Positions 52,701 to 61,010 of a stretch of 64,000 nt of DNA are shown in pieces. The DNA comes from Pyrocephalus nanus (taxonomy: Eukaryota > Chordata > Aves > Passeriformes > Tyrannidae): positions 1,641,501 to 1,705,500 of the forward strand of contig CM076277.1 of assembly GCA_038380795.1 (NCBI GenBank), read 5' to 3'. Numbering within the stretch: the stretch's first letter is position 1; the number at the start of each line of letters is the position of its first letter. A model generated the notes under the pieces. That model was not told the DNA's origin, did no database searches, and saw only the letters and a program-made list of their open reading frames with translations. The position numbers and the translations under genes were made by a program.

Positions 52701-55700
52701 GGTCCCTTGGATGGAACACCTGCCATTCCTCCCTGGATCTTTTATTCATTGTTCTCTTCCTACAGGCTCTCTGCTTTCTTGCTCAGTCCTTCCTGGCCCC
52801 AGACAAACTCCCATTGCTGAAGACAGCCACTGCCTCTGGTGCAGCTGCCCTGCATTTTATATCTGACTGTTCAAGTTTTCTGTGTGATACCATGTCCTTC
52901 TCTCTTTTTCTTCTAGGTGGAATGCAATTCACGTCTTGACCCAACCAAAACAACCCTTCTGAAGGCAAGTGCCACTCCAGAATCATTCCAGCCTGCACAA
53001 AGGCACTGTTTTTGCAGACCCCAGCTCCACTTAGTTTTTTGCCTTCCATGCATTTGGCTTTAAGAAGTTTGTAGACAGTCACTGAGGGCTTTGTTCTCTC
53101 CTCCGTGGAGCCAGAGCTGGGAGGGAAAAGTTGGTCAGGGAGTCCCCAAATCCCTGCTTGACAGCCACCTTAACCAGCAGGGAAGACCTGCTGAGAGTTA
53201 GCAGAGGTGCCCTCCCTTCACCCCGTGCTCTGCAGCAACAACAGCCCTTTTCCAGCCCTCCCACCCTCCCCCGTGGCCCTGCAGTGTGCCAGGCAGCTGC
53301 TGCACCAAGTGCAAAGCGGCAGGTTGGGACAGAGGGGCCAGGGGAGCAGTGGCAGTGGCAGTGGCAGTGGCAGTGGAGGTCACTGCTGGCCTTCTGCAGA
53401 GTGGGCTGAGATCAGTTGGTAGCACGGCCTCCAAGGGGCGGGATTCCCTCAGCAGCAGGTCCCAAAAGGTGTCAGCCATCCAGCTGTAGAGGTGAGGTGA
53501 TAGAAGCCGCATCCTGGTGCTCTCAGCCCTGGGGGCAGGCAGGGCTGGTGTGGTGTGGGGTTGTCCTCCTGGGGTGGGAAGGACAGCTCAACCTGCCTTT
53601 TATTTCTTCCTGCAGATGGCCGACTGCGGGGGCTTGCCCCAGGTGGTTCAGGTGAGACACACCATGGCTCTCCCACGGCTCTTGGGTGGTACAGAGCCCT
53701 CTGTTCTGCTTGCACTAAAGCCACTCTCTCTGTTTCCACAGCCCGGCAAGCTGACTGAAGCCTTCAAGTACTTTGTGCAGGGAATGGGCTACAGTAAGTG
53801 GCAAACACAGTTTTGTGGTTTGGAACAGGGTTGTCATGAAGGGAACTCAGCCTTTCTGGTCCGTCCAAGCCCACTGGCATCTGTGTCCCTACCCCTGAGC
53901 TAGTGTGGTTGCCAGGAGATCCATCCATGCTGGAAAATCAACTAGTGTGCTGACAAGCCTTAGCAAAACAGTGTTGTTCCCTGATGTGTTGGTGACTCCT
54001 TTTTGGTTGCTGGTGTTGGTAAAACCTTGTAAGTCTGTCTTTGTGCCAGTCCAGAGCAGTGTGTTCCCAAGAACAGAGCTCTCCTGTGCATACCTGCTCT
54101 AAGGGGAGGGAGGCAGCAGTGCAGCCCCACAGCTGGGACAGGTACATGAGGGCTCTTCCCTTTCTCCTCAGACTCTCCTGCTTCTCTCAGACTCTCACCA
54201 GGGATAAGCAATACCCTGGAAGGAATCCCCCTGATGGCTGAGCAAGGAGCTGGGTGACTTCTGAGACACCCAGGGAGCCCAGAGAGAGCTGTGCTTTGAG
54301 CCAATGCATGCCCTGCCCTCTGGCTTCCTCCCTGTGCTTGGGGGCAGAAGACAATGTCTCCTGTGTCAGGCTAACAGCTGCTCAGCTCTCTCCCTTGGTG
54401 CTCCTGGGGCACTGGAGAAGGGCTTCTGTATCTCCAGGAAGGGCTTTGCTCCTGGGGGATGTCAGGAGAAGGGCTTCTCTGTGCACCACAGCAGCCCTGT
54501 CTCTCCTGCTGGAGCCAGGAGCTCCCTTCTGTGGATGCTGGAGCTTCAAAAGCTGGAGCTAGGGAAGGAGTTGGTTTGTGTGACTGGCTGACCACTCAGC
54601 ATGGCCACCGTGGCAGCTGTGCCACTCGCAGTGCTCTCCACACAGCCAGGAGTTCTTTCCCACACCATGGTCAGGGCTCAGCAGAAGGTTCTGAGCTTTT
54701 CCTCAGAGTTAAGGTGTGTGTAGGACAGTGATGTTCTCCAAGGCTGGCCAGAGGAGCCTGATCCTGCAGAGCAAAATGCTGTGTGAGGAGGATCCCTCAC
54801 AACCTGAGAGCGTTTCAACATTCATGTCTCTTGTGTTCCTGGTGTTAGCGAAGTCAGCAAGTGCTGTCATCAGAAGGACTTCAGCATCCCTTTGGGGGTC
54901 AGCTCTCTTGTCAAGAGGATGTGCAGCTCTGAGGAAGGACGGGGCAATTTTCTTCTTCCAGAAGAAGTGGCTTGTCCCAGAATAGTTTTCCCAACTTTAG
55001 TGAGCAAGACTGGGGGCCATGGGGAGGGTGGTCAGCAAGGCCATCTCTCCTGAGGGGAACAAGAAAGAACCAAATTACAGCTGGACATTGCTAGAAATGC
55101 AGAAGCCAGTTCTCCAACAGCTCTGCCTGCTGTACATTGGCTGGAGCAGCTGGACCTTCCTGTGCTGACACTGCAGGTACAAAGCAACACCTTGCAGGAG
55201 GCTTTTAGCAGGAGTCTGATTCTGTCATCCCAAAGACACAGGTATCTGTCCCGTATCTGGAGTTACACAGGGAAACAACATCTCTGTTGAGCAGGTGTGG
55301 GGTGTGCAGTGTGCAGTGGGGATTTAATGTCATCAGGTACGTTGTGATTTTCAGCCAAGGGCTTTGCAGACATCTGCCCCGATGGGTTTTTGGGTGAGCT
55401 CGGTGTCTCCCTGAGGGGCTCATCAGCAGCTGTTCTCCCAAATCCTGGGAGCTCTCAGCAGTGTGTGAGTGGGGAGCAGAAGGAAAGGAGTCTGGGGGTC
55501 CCAGGAGCAGTGCAGCCACTACTCACACTCCTCAACTAATTGGCTCTTTCCTGTATTCATCCCTCTCCTGTCTCATGTTGTTTCCAGTCCCTTATGTGCA
55601 GCTCAGCCACCTAAGCACTGAGTCAGGTACCTCCAACCGTGCGTCCTCCTCGGCCCCGCTCTGTGTGCTGGGTGGAACTGTTCTCCGGGTGCTTTGCTCT

Positions 55701-56306
55701 GTCTCAGCATGTCCTGCCGTGGGTGGGCTGGTCGTTGTACCGTGTGTGTGCCATGGGTTTCCACCTTTCATTTGTATTTTGTTGATTGTTGCATGACTTC
55801 AGCTCCGTGGTTTTCTGGAGTGACGAGACTGACTTTCAAAAGGTCACCCGTGCCACAGCTGCCTTGGTTTGCACAGACACTGGCCGTGACTGCACTTGCA
55901 AATGATTAGTTACACTGCTGGCATTGGCTCACCTTGGACCTTTTGAAATTGGGCCTTAAACATCTTGCTTTAGACGTGCAAAGACTTAATTTTGGCGGTG
56001 AAGAGTGAGTTTTCTTCCTCACGAAGGGTACAGCTCTTTCTGTGCTTACCCGGTGACACCCCCCAGTGCCTGTGGCCCTGGCTCCAGGAGCTGCCTGTGG
56101 TCTGAGTGCCTGTGCTCTCTCTTGCAGTGCCAGCTGCCAGCATGACCCGGCTGATGCGCTCCCGCAGCCACTCCTCGTCCAGCGTGGGCTCCGGCGAGAG
56201 CAGCCGCAGCCGCTCTCATGCCAGCACCCACGGCGAAGGAAGTGCTGGGACCCCAGAAGGAATTGACCTCCAGGCTGCACCTCAAACCATGGAAGTATCC
56301 TGTTAG
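25714..56306 (+). CDS. NDRG3: NDRG3, whole coding region (16 coding exons)
   Basis: Coding parts: 25714-25770, 29530-29565, 45894-45999, 46642-46762, 47206-47268, 47595-47655, 48760-48846, 49373-49429, 50549-50652, 51049-51114, 51562-51613, 52917-52964, 53616-53651, 53742-53793, 55588-55626 (optional) and 56128-56306. Phases agree at every junction and the sum is 1164 nt, giving 387 residues; skipping the 39-nt cassette gives 374, close to the 375 of human NDRG3. The N terminus [16 protein letters not shown] and the central [14 protein letters not shown] to NQDNLQLFL region identify NDRG3 rather than NDRG1, 2 or 4. The fold is alpha/beta-hydrolase-like (about residues 35-310), but the nucleophile elbow reads G-L-G-A-G (136-140) with no serine, so it is not expected to be an enzyme. 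Human NDRG3 is known as a cytosolic, PHD2/VHL-controlled protein that accumulates on lactate binding and supports RAF-ERK signalling. The family C terminus MEVSC is intact. Confidence 0.98.
25771..29529 (+). other. NDRG3: NDRG3 intron 2 (3.8 kb)
   Basis: I see no recognisable repeat, RNA or exon. The open frames in it carry no pattern that I can assign. Confidence 0.8.
29530..29565 (+). CDS. NDRG3: NDRG3 coding exon 3 (residues 20-31)
   Basis: A 36-nt microexon encoding [12 protein letters not shown], between 'cattaacag' and 'gtaaga'. It is symmetric (phase 0-0), so skipping keeps the frame and removes 12 residues. I recall a human isoform 12 residues shorter that would correspond to this exon, but cannot confirm it here. 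Confidence 0.96.
32402..32543 (-). mobile_element. tRNA-Ile-derived SINE with CR1-like tail
   Basis: Read on the minus strand, the head carries 'ttagctcagctgg' (A-box region, 32525-32537), an anticodon arm 'gtgctaataacac' with anticodon AAT (+ strand 32507-32509), and 'ggtgggttc' at the start of the B box. It then reads 'tatgggccattcactt'. This follows tRNA-Ile(AAT) except for a deletion of a few bases in the T loop that breaks the B box. The tail, 'gttggactcgatgatcc' to 'gggtcccttccaactcag', is CR1-like, as expected for a SINE mobilised by CR1. It matches the songbird TguSINE1 type as I remember it. The copy is probably inactive. Confidence 0.8.
37704..37979 (+). repeat. Minisatellite, 19-20-bp unit 'ctctgagtgtcccgtccccc'
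   Basis: Twelve near-identical units with 19- or 20-bp spacing are followed by two variants ('cctcagtgtcccatcccc' and 'cctcagtgtcctgtcccc') at the 3' edge. The homogeneous centre and divergent edge are typical of arrays that expand by slippage or unequal exchange. Both minus-strand open frames over it (G/R/D/T/Q and G/H/S/E-rich repeats) come from the array. Confidence 0.95.
39120..40480 (+). mobile_element. Ancient CR1-like pol remnant
   Basis: The core (about 39880-40310) reads, in broken frames, [20 protein letters not shown], then DAANLDFQR, then a [14 protein letters not shown] segment. 'agtgatctggaaaaagtgatg' and 'gtggcaaaattt' come next. This is the order of CR1/L3-type reverse transcriptases around palm motifs A and B, but the catalytic YADD region is lost. 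The preceding K/R-rich stretch (39200-39360) may be the linker upstream of the RT. It is far older than the short CR1 tails elsewhere in the window, and its edges are uncertain. Confidence 0.55.
43317..43341 (+). repeat. Poly-A run (25 nt)
   Basis: A plain A homopolymer precedes 'gaaaaagg'. No processed pseudogene body was recognised upstream, so I do not treat it as a retrocopy tail. Confidence 0.9.
45645..45768 (+). mobile_element. CR1 LINE 3' end
   Basis: 'ttggccaggtcttggagcaa', 'cctgacctagtggaaggtgt', 'ccctgcatgtggccagg' and 'aggtgccttccaacccaaac' appear in CR1 order, closing with 'cgttctgtggtt'. It lies 126 bp before NDRG3 exon 4. Confidence 0.9.
45894..45999 (+). CDS. NDRG3: NDRG3 coding exon 4 (residues 32-66)
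   Basis: Begins [13 protein letters not shown] and ends [13 protein letters not shown] plus one base of His67. This is the first beta-strands of the hydrolase-like domain; the TYHDIGLN loop is invariant in the NDRG family. The acceptor is 'ctctctgcag' and the donor 'acc|gtaagc'. Confidence 0.98.
46642..46762 (+). CDS. NDRG3: NDRG3 coding exon 5 (residues 67-107)
   Basis: Carries [20 protein letters not shown] and then [20 protein letters not shown], the most conserved block of NDRG proteins. It ends with two bases of Gly107 at 'tctgg|gtaaga'. Confidence 0.98.
47206..47268 (+). CDS. NDRG3: NDRG3 coding exon 6 (residues 107-127)
   Basis: Encodes [20 protein letters not shown], the helix before the nucleophile-elbow strand. 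The acceptor is 'ggttttcag' and the donor 'gaa|gtaagt'. Confidence 0.98.
47595..47655 (+). CDS. NDRG3: NDRG3 coding exon 7 (residues 128-148)
   Basis: Encodes [19 protein letters not shown] plus CA. This contains the position of the hydrolase nucleophile elbow (GxSxG), which reads G136-L-G138-A-G140, so the catalytic serine is a glycine as in other NDRGs. Gly138 and its neighbours are in the region proposed for lactate binding in human NDRG3. Confidence 0.98.
48760..48846 (+). CDS. NDRG3: NDRG3 coding exon 8 (residues 149-177)
   Basis: Encodes [17 protein letters not shown] and then [12 protein letters not shown]. The exon is 87 nt and symmetric, with an 'tccccacag' acceptor and an 'aag|gtgaga' donor. 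Confidence 0.98.
49373..49429 (+). CDS. NDRG3: NDRG3 coding exon 9 (residues 178-196)
   Basis: Encodes [19 protein letters not shown], part of the cap region. I chose the AG at 49371-49372 because it keeps the frame and gives F-S-G where the human protein has L-S-G. A second AG 7 nt downstream (49378-49379) would shift the frame. Confidence 0.95.
50549..50652 (+). CDS. NDRG3: NDRG3 coding exon 10 (residues 197-230)
   Basis: Encodes [19 protein letters not shown] and [15 protein letters not shown], then two bases of Ser231. This block is NDRG3-specific; NDRG1 differs at most of these positions. The acceptor is 'ttttgtacag'. Confidence 0.98.
51049..51114 (+). CDS. NDRG3: NDRG3 coding exon 11 (residues 231-252)
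   Basis: Encodes [12 protein letters not shown] and then [10 protein letters not shown]. The second half differs clearly from the human GQNDNKSKTL, so this loop is variable, while RxDLEIERP is conserved across the family. Confidence 0.97.
51562..51613 (+). CDS. NDRG3: NDRG3 coding exon 12 (residues 253-270)
   Basis: Encodes [18 protein letters not shown], with the LLVVGD strand and the Asp that aligns with the hydrolase acid position. 'CPALLVVGD' is the NDRG1-type spelling where human NDRG3 has CSTLLVVGD. The donor 'gtg|gtacgt' follows the repeated 'gtggt', and the frame fixes the cut at 51613. Confidence 0.97.
52917..52964 (+). CDS. NDRG3: NDRG3 coding exon 13 (residues 271-286), GC donor
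   Basis: Encodes [16 protein letters not shown]. The exon is followed by 'gaag|gcaagt', a consensus GC-type 5' splice site. No GT nearby preserves the frame into exon 14. The acceptor is 'tttttcttctag'. Confidence 0.96.
53345..53376 (+). repeat. (GGCAGT)n hexanucleotide repeat
   Basis: About five 6-bp units in NDRG3 intron 13. Minus-strand T-A-T-A-T-A and plus-strand V-A-V-A-V-A open frames arise from it. Confidence 0.9.
53616..53651 (+). CDS. NDRG3: NDRG3 coding exon 14 (residues 287-298)
   Basis: Encodes [12 protein letters not shown]. The proline (codon 53637-53639) is residue 294, the position reported as the PHD2 hydroxylation site that marks human NDRG3 for VHL-dependent degradation in oxygen. 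The exon is symmetric and 36 nt long, with a 90-nt intron after it. Confidence 0.97.
53742..53793 (+). CDS. NDRG3: NDRG3 coding exon 15 (residues 299-315)
   Basis: Encodes [17 protein letters not shown] plus the first base of residue 316. This is the last helix of the fold; the next exon choice (55588 or 56128) decides residue 316. Confidence 0.97.
55588..55626 (+). CDS. NDRG3: NDRG3 cassette exon 16 (residues 316-328, optional)
   Basis: A 39-nt exon between 'tgttgtttccag' and 'cag|gtacct' encodes [13 protein letters not shown] in the frame set by exon 15 and enters exon 17 in frame as V-P-A-A-S. If it is skipped, residue 316 becomes Met (Y-M-P-A-A-S). I recall this peptide from longer vertebrate NDRG3 isoforms. 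Good splice sites, the correct phase and an intact peptide argue that it is functional; its usage cannot be read from DNA. Confidence 0.85.
56128..56306 (+). CDS. NDRG3: NDRG3 terminal coding exon 17
   Basis: Begins [19 protein letters not shown], continues with a Ser/Arg-rich region ([13 protein letters not shown]) and a divergent linker, and ends QTMEVSC followed by TAG at 56304-56306. MTRL-RSR and MEVSC are family hallmarks. The basic, serine-rich tail is where NDRG kinases (SGK/AKT type) act in relatives. The middle of the tail does not align well with human NDRG3. Confidence 0.97.
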
Positions 56307-57628
56307 GCAGGAGCCCCTCTTCTGGATTTAGACAGCTCCACTTGCCCCACTGAACCCACTCAGAATCTAGCATTTCGTCCAACATGGCATTAACTGTTCT
56401 CTCTAACCTGTGCATGCCCATCCGAGCAGCCACCTCCTTGGTAGTCTGTACTTGGCATTACTTTGATCCTTTCTGTATTCCCTTGGCATCAGAGCCTCTT
56501 TAAAACTCGTCGACATTCCGCGGTCTTAGTAAGTCCCGTTACTGTACACGCTGATGCCATCTCCTGTCTGTGCTGTGTATCAATCCAGATGACAGCCGTT
56601 GTCTCCCCTCTTCATTTAAATATAATTTCTGTGGCTTTGTGAGGTTTAGAATTGCTTTCTAGTTGTGCTTCTGCTAAAGGACCCTTGTGGTGCAGTTGGT
56701 ATGGCATCAGTGGGATGTGGGAAAGCAAGACCATGAGGGTGTGGCACGCCGGGTACTGGAGCAGGCAGGGCTCTGTGTGGAGCTGTGCCTGGGGCACAGA
56801 GCCCACTGGAAGGTCTGTGTGTTCCCACATGCCAGGCAGCCATGAGAAAAACAAATGGTCAGGAATACTGTCTTGATCTCATCTGTGTGTGTGTTAAGGA
56901 GCAGAGTGATTTCTTTGAGCCTCCTGAAAGAGCAAAGCAATTTACCCGTAAACTTTCACTAACAATGTGCACTATTAACCAAGTACAAGGGATTAAACTC
57001 CAGCAGCCCTGGCTCCCTGACCACCTCCACAACCCTCTGCTGACCCGGCAGAAGGGCAGGATGCAGTGACACGTGGTCACTGTTCTACCCTGGCACAGGT
57101 GAATCTTTACCTTGAGCAGGTTGTGAAATGGGAAGCAGGGCCTCTTGCCAGGTGGAGATCCCAGAATCTCCTGCACTGCCAGCTCTGCCTCCCACTGCTG
57201 CTGCCCAGGCAGGGTCTGCACAGGGTGCAGTTACCTGAGGGCAGGAGTGTGACAGCCAGCACTGACACATCCTGTGAGTCAGGTCAGAAGGCTGAGCAGG
57301 TACTAGTTACTGTCTTTGTGGGACTCACAATTTTGCTGCCTTTTTACACCTGGCCGGGTCACCGAGGGTGGACAGCAGATGCCTGCTGCATGCCAGGGTC
57401 TGGTGTTAATGGGAGAAAAGGGATGAGTGGTCAGGCTGCTGCAGGTTTTGATGGATGAGCCAAACATCCTTTCCTCACTGCTCAGCAGCCCTGACCCTCT
57501 GGGAGCCAGCTCCTCCCAGGGTCACGCTCAGTTCTGCTCCATTTCAGGTAGGGAATGGGACGGGGAGGCTCTGCCTGAAGGGAACTTTGTACCAGTTATT
57601 GAATAAAGCTATAACTAACTGAGTTTCA
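56307..57628 (+). other. NDRG3: NDRG3 3' UTR
   Basis: The TAG is followed by about 1.3 kb without recognisable repeats up to an AATAAA. A weaker ATTAAA at 56992-56997 could give a shorter form. The 3' boundary is an estimate 20 nt after the main signal. Confidence 0.75.
57602..57607 (+). terminator. NDRG3: Polyadenylation signal AATAAA of NDRG3
   Basis: AATAAA is followed about 35-55 nt later by the GT/T-rich 'gtgtgctcctcgtgtttctc', the usual downstream element. Cleavage would fall near 57625. Confidence 0.8.
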
Positions 57629-58804
57629 TTGTTACCCCGTGTGCTCCTCGTGTTTCTCTTGGCAGCCTGCACCCCTCTGGGTTTGTCAGTCTGGGTGTCT
57701 CCTGCAAGTGGCAAACTCTTCCTCATGGCAGGGACAGGCCAGGGCACCTCTGCAGTAGGACAGTGTGTTTGGTGGCTCTGTGGCCCCTGCCAAAGGCTGT
57801 CCAGGGGCGCTGGAGAGAGCTGGCCTCTAGCAAAATGCACCTAGAAACGTCCAGAATGGAGACAAAACAGCAGATTTGCTGCTACACAGGCAAGAACCAC
57901 CTCCCCACAGCCAGTGCTCAGAGCCACCTGCCCTCCCTGGCCATTGCCGAGGGCAGTTTGGGTGCCAGTGGGATGGCTGTTGGCACATCTGCCCCACAGC
58001 CAGGCACAGGGAGGGGATGGGCAGCAGCCTGGCGTGTAACACAGCTCATTCCTCCCCTGCTGCTTTCCAGACCCAGCTTCTCCCACTGTCAGGTGTCACT
58101 GTAACCCATGGAGATGGATTACTCCATCCACGGGGCTGGAGCAGGGTTACAGTGCTGGGCACGGGTTAGTCCCAGTCTTGCTGTCGTGCTGTGGGGTGGG
58201 ATCCTGGTCCTGCCTGCACAGTCTGTGAGACCTCTGGGGGAGGTCACTGCAGGAATGAGACAAAGTGTTCTTCTGAAGGGCACACTGAGTGACAGCTGAG
58301 AAATGGGAAACGCTGGACAGTTGGATCAGTGAAGGAATAGTGGCAGCACAAAGGGATGAGCACAGACAGACATTTGAATCTGAGACAGGAGACCATCAAA
58401 GAGATCCGGCCCCCGGCACAGGGGGATTCAGCACCTCAGGATGAGGCACCACGTGCAGGAGAGGAGCCAGTGTAAGAGCAGCACTGGGGTCTAATGCCAG
58501 TGGGCTGCACCCAGGAACTGTCCTGTCTCCAGTTCCTGTATGGAAATACAGCCCAAAAGAAAGGAAACCCAATATTTAAATGACAGGGAAATGAGTCAAT
58601 GATGCTGCAGCAGGGACAGGTGCAAGCTTGGCGAGTGCTGTTCCTAAAGATGTGGAGCAGGAGAGCACCAAGCTCCAGGCTGCTCCTGCACCAGGAGCCC
58701 AGCTTAGTACATAGGTGAGATTTTAGCAATGTGGAAGAGGAGTGATTTAGCAGGGAGTGCTGTTGCCATGGTGGCTCACAGGAAGAAGCAAGGCAAGATC
58801 TGTA

Positions 58805-60353
58805 GTGATGGTTGCCATAGATTTTATTACCCAAGGGTAACTGGGAAAAGTAAACTTTGTTTTACATAAGCAAGTGCTTTTCCTGCTAAAAAGACAAAAA
58901 ATCAAAGCAAAATACAAGGTGAGAAATGAGTTAAGTAAAGGGCAGTGTTTCTTTGGGCAGCATGAACAACACCAAATGCAGGCAAAGAGCTTGAGCTCAA
59001 GGCAGCCTTCCCTGGGCTGGGGTCCTGAACCCACCTGGCTGCTGGGGTGGGAGCTGGATGCCACTGGCTGCAGGGCATGGATGTGCATTCCCACCCCTTG
59101 AGGGGCAGCAGGGAGGTTGGAGTAAGTCCCTGTAAAATGGTGGAGTGTTTCCCTGACCTCTTCCTGCTGCTGGGAGCTGGGATGCCCCAGTGGAGGGAGC
59201 TCAGCCAGGGAAGGGCAGGCAGAGGGAGCCAGCACTTTCCCATGCTCCCATTCCCTTAGGACTGAATTCCCAATTGCTTAAAACCTTGGGGCAAGTTCAT
59301 TCAGTGGCGTGTCCAGCCCGAGATGCCAAAGTTCTGTACTGGTGTCTCCTCCAGCAGCACAGGGTGAGTCTGGCTGAGCTTAGCTCTGGGTCACTGATGG
59401 AAAAGTGTGACTTGCAGCCACGTGTTGAGGTTTCTGCCTTGGGGCTGCAGGGCCTCAGGTGCTGGGGAGGCTGTGCTGACCCAGAAATCCATGTGCTGCC
59501 AGAAAGCCACTTTTTGCACTTCAGGCTGGAGATGGGAACTTGGGGCCCCATTTTATTTCCCAGCCCTGGGCCCAGAGCAGGGTTTGGAGGTTGGGGGGAG
59601 CAGGTCATGGCACACCGAGGGTTGTCCCCCACATCCCAGAGGACCCCAGTGGTGCTGCACCACCAGTCCAAGAGCGATGGAATCTTCTCCCAGACATAAT
59701 CAACCCCTTGCAAAACAGCCCTGCCCGAGCTCAGGGCAGGCCTGGGGAGGATCCTGAACCCCAAAGCAGCACAGGGGCCAGAAGCCCTGTTGAACCCCAG
59801 TGCATTTCACACTGTCAAGGCACAGCTGACCAGAAGCTCTGAAGTTTCAGCAGAAGCAGCAGCAGGAGGTGCAGCTGTGGCAGGAGGCTGCTGAGTATCT
59901 GTTCCCATAGCAGAGACACGGCAGGAAATGGGGGGGGACACACTGTCCACACTGCACAGCTGGGCCATGAGCTCAGGAGCTGCTGAGAACAAATCCCAAG
60001 GACCTTCCTCAGGGCAGGACTGGGGGGGTGGATGTTCATGTGCATCAGAGGGTCCTGACATTGGGGGGGAGCAGGAGGGAAGTTGGGGGGGGTGGTCAGG
60101 CCTGGGGGGCAGCCGAGGTGGTGCTGGCTGAGCCACCCAGTGTGTGCTGTGAAAGGTGAATGGTCCACACACACAGTCTGGGCAATGAACTGGGCAGTGA
60201 ATGGTCCCACACCAGCAGCAGCTGCTGGGCCTGGATGGGCTGAGAGTGGGGATGGGGCCGAGATGGGGCTGCTCACACCCGAAACCCAGCCTGGGGTGGG
60301 CACAATGGGCAGTGCTGGTTGTAGGGCAGTGCTGGCTCTGGGGCAGTGCTGTC
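58805..60353 (-). other. Candidate minus-strand terminal exon (unproven)
   Basis: Reading the minus strand, a good acceptor ('aaccctaacccttggcag', ending at 60354) is followed by overlapping open frames to about 59815-59807. About 1 kb of non-open sequence follows, then AATAAA (+ strand 58821-58826). One frame reads GPFTAQFIAQTVCVDHSPF and AHTGWLSQHH; the other, further on, reads EEGPWDLFSAAPELMAQL before its stop. I recognise no family. GC-rich sequence here leaves several frames open on both strands, so this may be a compositional shadow. A frame change at a C run ('accccccc', + strand about 60021-60027) would be needed to join the two segments. Confidence 0.2.
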
Positions 60354-60719
60354 TGCCAAGGGTTAGGGTTAGGTTGGGTTTGGATGCCCATGAACATCCC
60401 AACCACCCCCCTGCCCAGCACATCCAGCACCACAGACCCACTGAGGGCAGCACATGGCCCTGGTGCTGCTGCAAGTGAGGAGGCACCCTGGGACATCCCC
60501 TCCTTCACTAAGACCACCCTGGGAGTGGAGCATGTCCAGCCTCAGCCTACAGTTCCTGGTGTCAGCTCTGCTGCTGCTCTCATGTGCTGCCCATCCCTCC
60601 ACCTTGCTCACCCACAAATCCCATGCAATGCCCAGTGCCTCGAGTGCCCACAGGGATTTTCCTGGGCCTGGTGCCCATACCGAGGGCCCTACGGAGCTCA
60701 GCTGAGCGACCTGTGACTG

Positions 60720-61010
60720 AGTGAAAAGGAGAAACCCGCTCTAGTGCCTGCACGTCACAGGAAGCAGCAACCGCAGCCCCGGCACCTCTCAGCGCTCACG
60801 GCAGCACGGCCGGGAGCAGCCCCAGCTGGGACCCCACACCCAGCCCTGGAGCGGGCTGAGGGGGCACCAAGGGCTCTGGCAGGGGCAGGGATTGTTATCC
60901 ACTGTGCCAGAGGGTCCCCGTGCACCCTGGTGTCCCGAGGCTCCACCATGCAGGGAGGGCAGAGCTGCTCGGGTCTGACGGCACCCAAATAATGGTAACA
61001 GCAGTGGAAG
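60720..61010 (+). promoter_or_regulatory. SLA2: Putative SLA2 promoter with ETS-RUNX sites
   Basis: An ETS core (CAGGAAG, 60758-60764) lies four bases before a RUNX core (AACCGCA, 60769-60775), right after a CRE-like 'cacgtcac' (60751-60758). This spacing is common in lymphoid promoters, and SLA2 is a lymphocyte gene. The stretch is CpG-containing and about 0.7 kb before the SLA2 ATG. Motif presence is all that can be seen; the start site and any non-coding first exon are not determined. Confidence 0.3.

Larger units (their letters stand above)
46000..56127 (+). other. NDRG3: NDRG3 introns 4-16
   Basis: Thirteen introns between 90 bp (53652-53741) and 1.8 kb (53794-55587). All end in AG and all but one begin with GT; intron 13 begins with GC. 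The only repeats seen are the hexanucleotide array at 53345 and a short (GT)n near 51375. No transposon or RNA gene was recognised in these introns. Confidence 0.85.

Noticed and set aside
60358..60375. Telomere-like 'gggttagggttagg', and 'taaccctaaccc' near 35676
   Set aside because: Only about two units each, expected by chance and too short to call interstitial telomere repeats.
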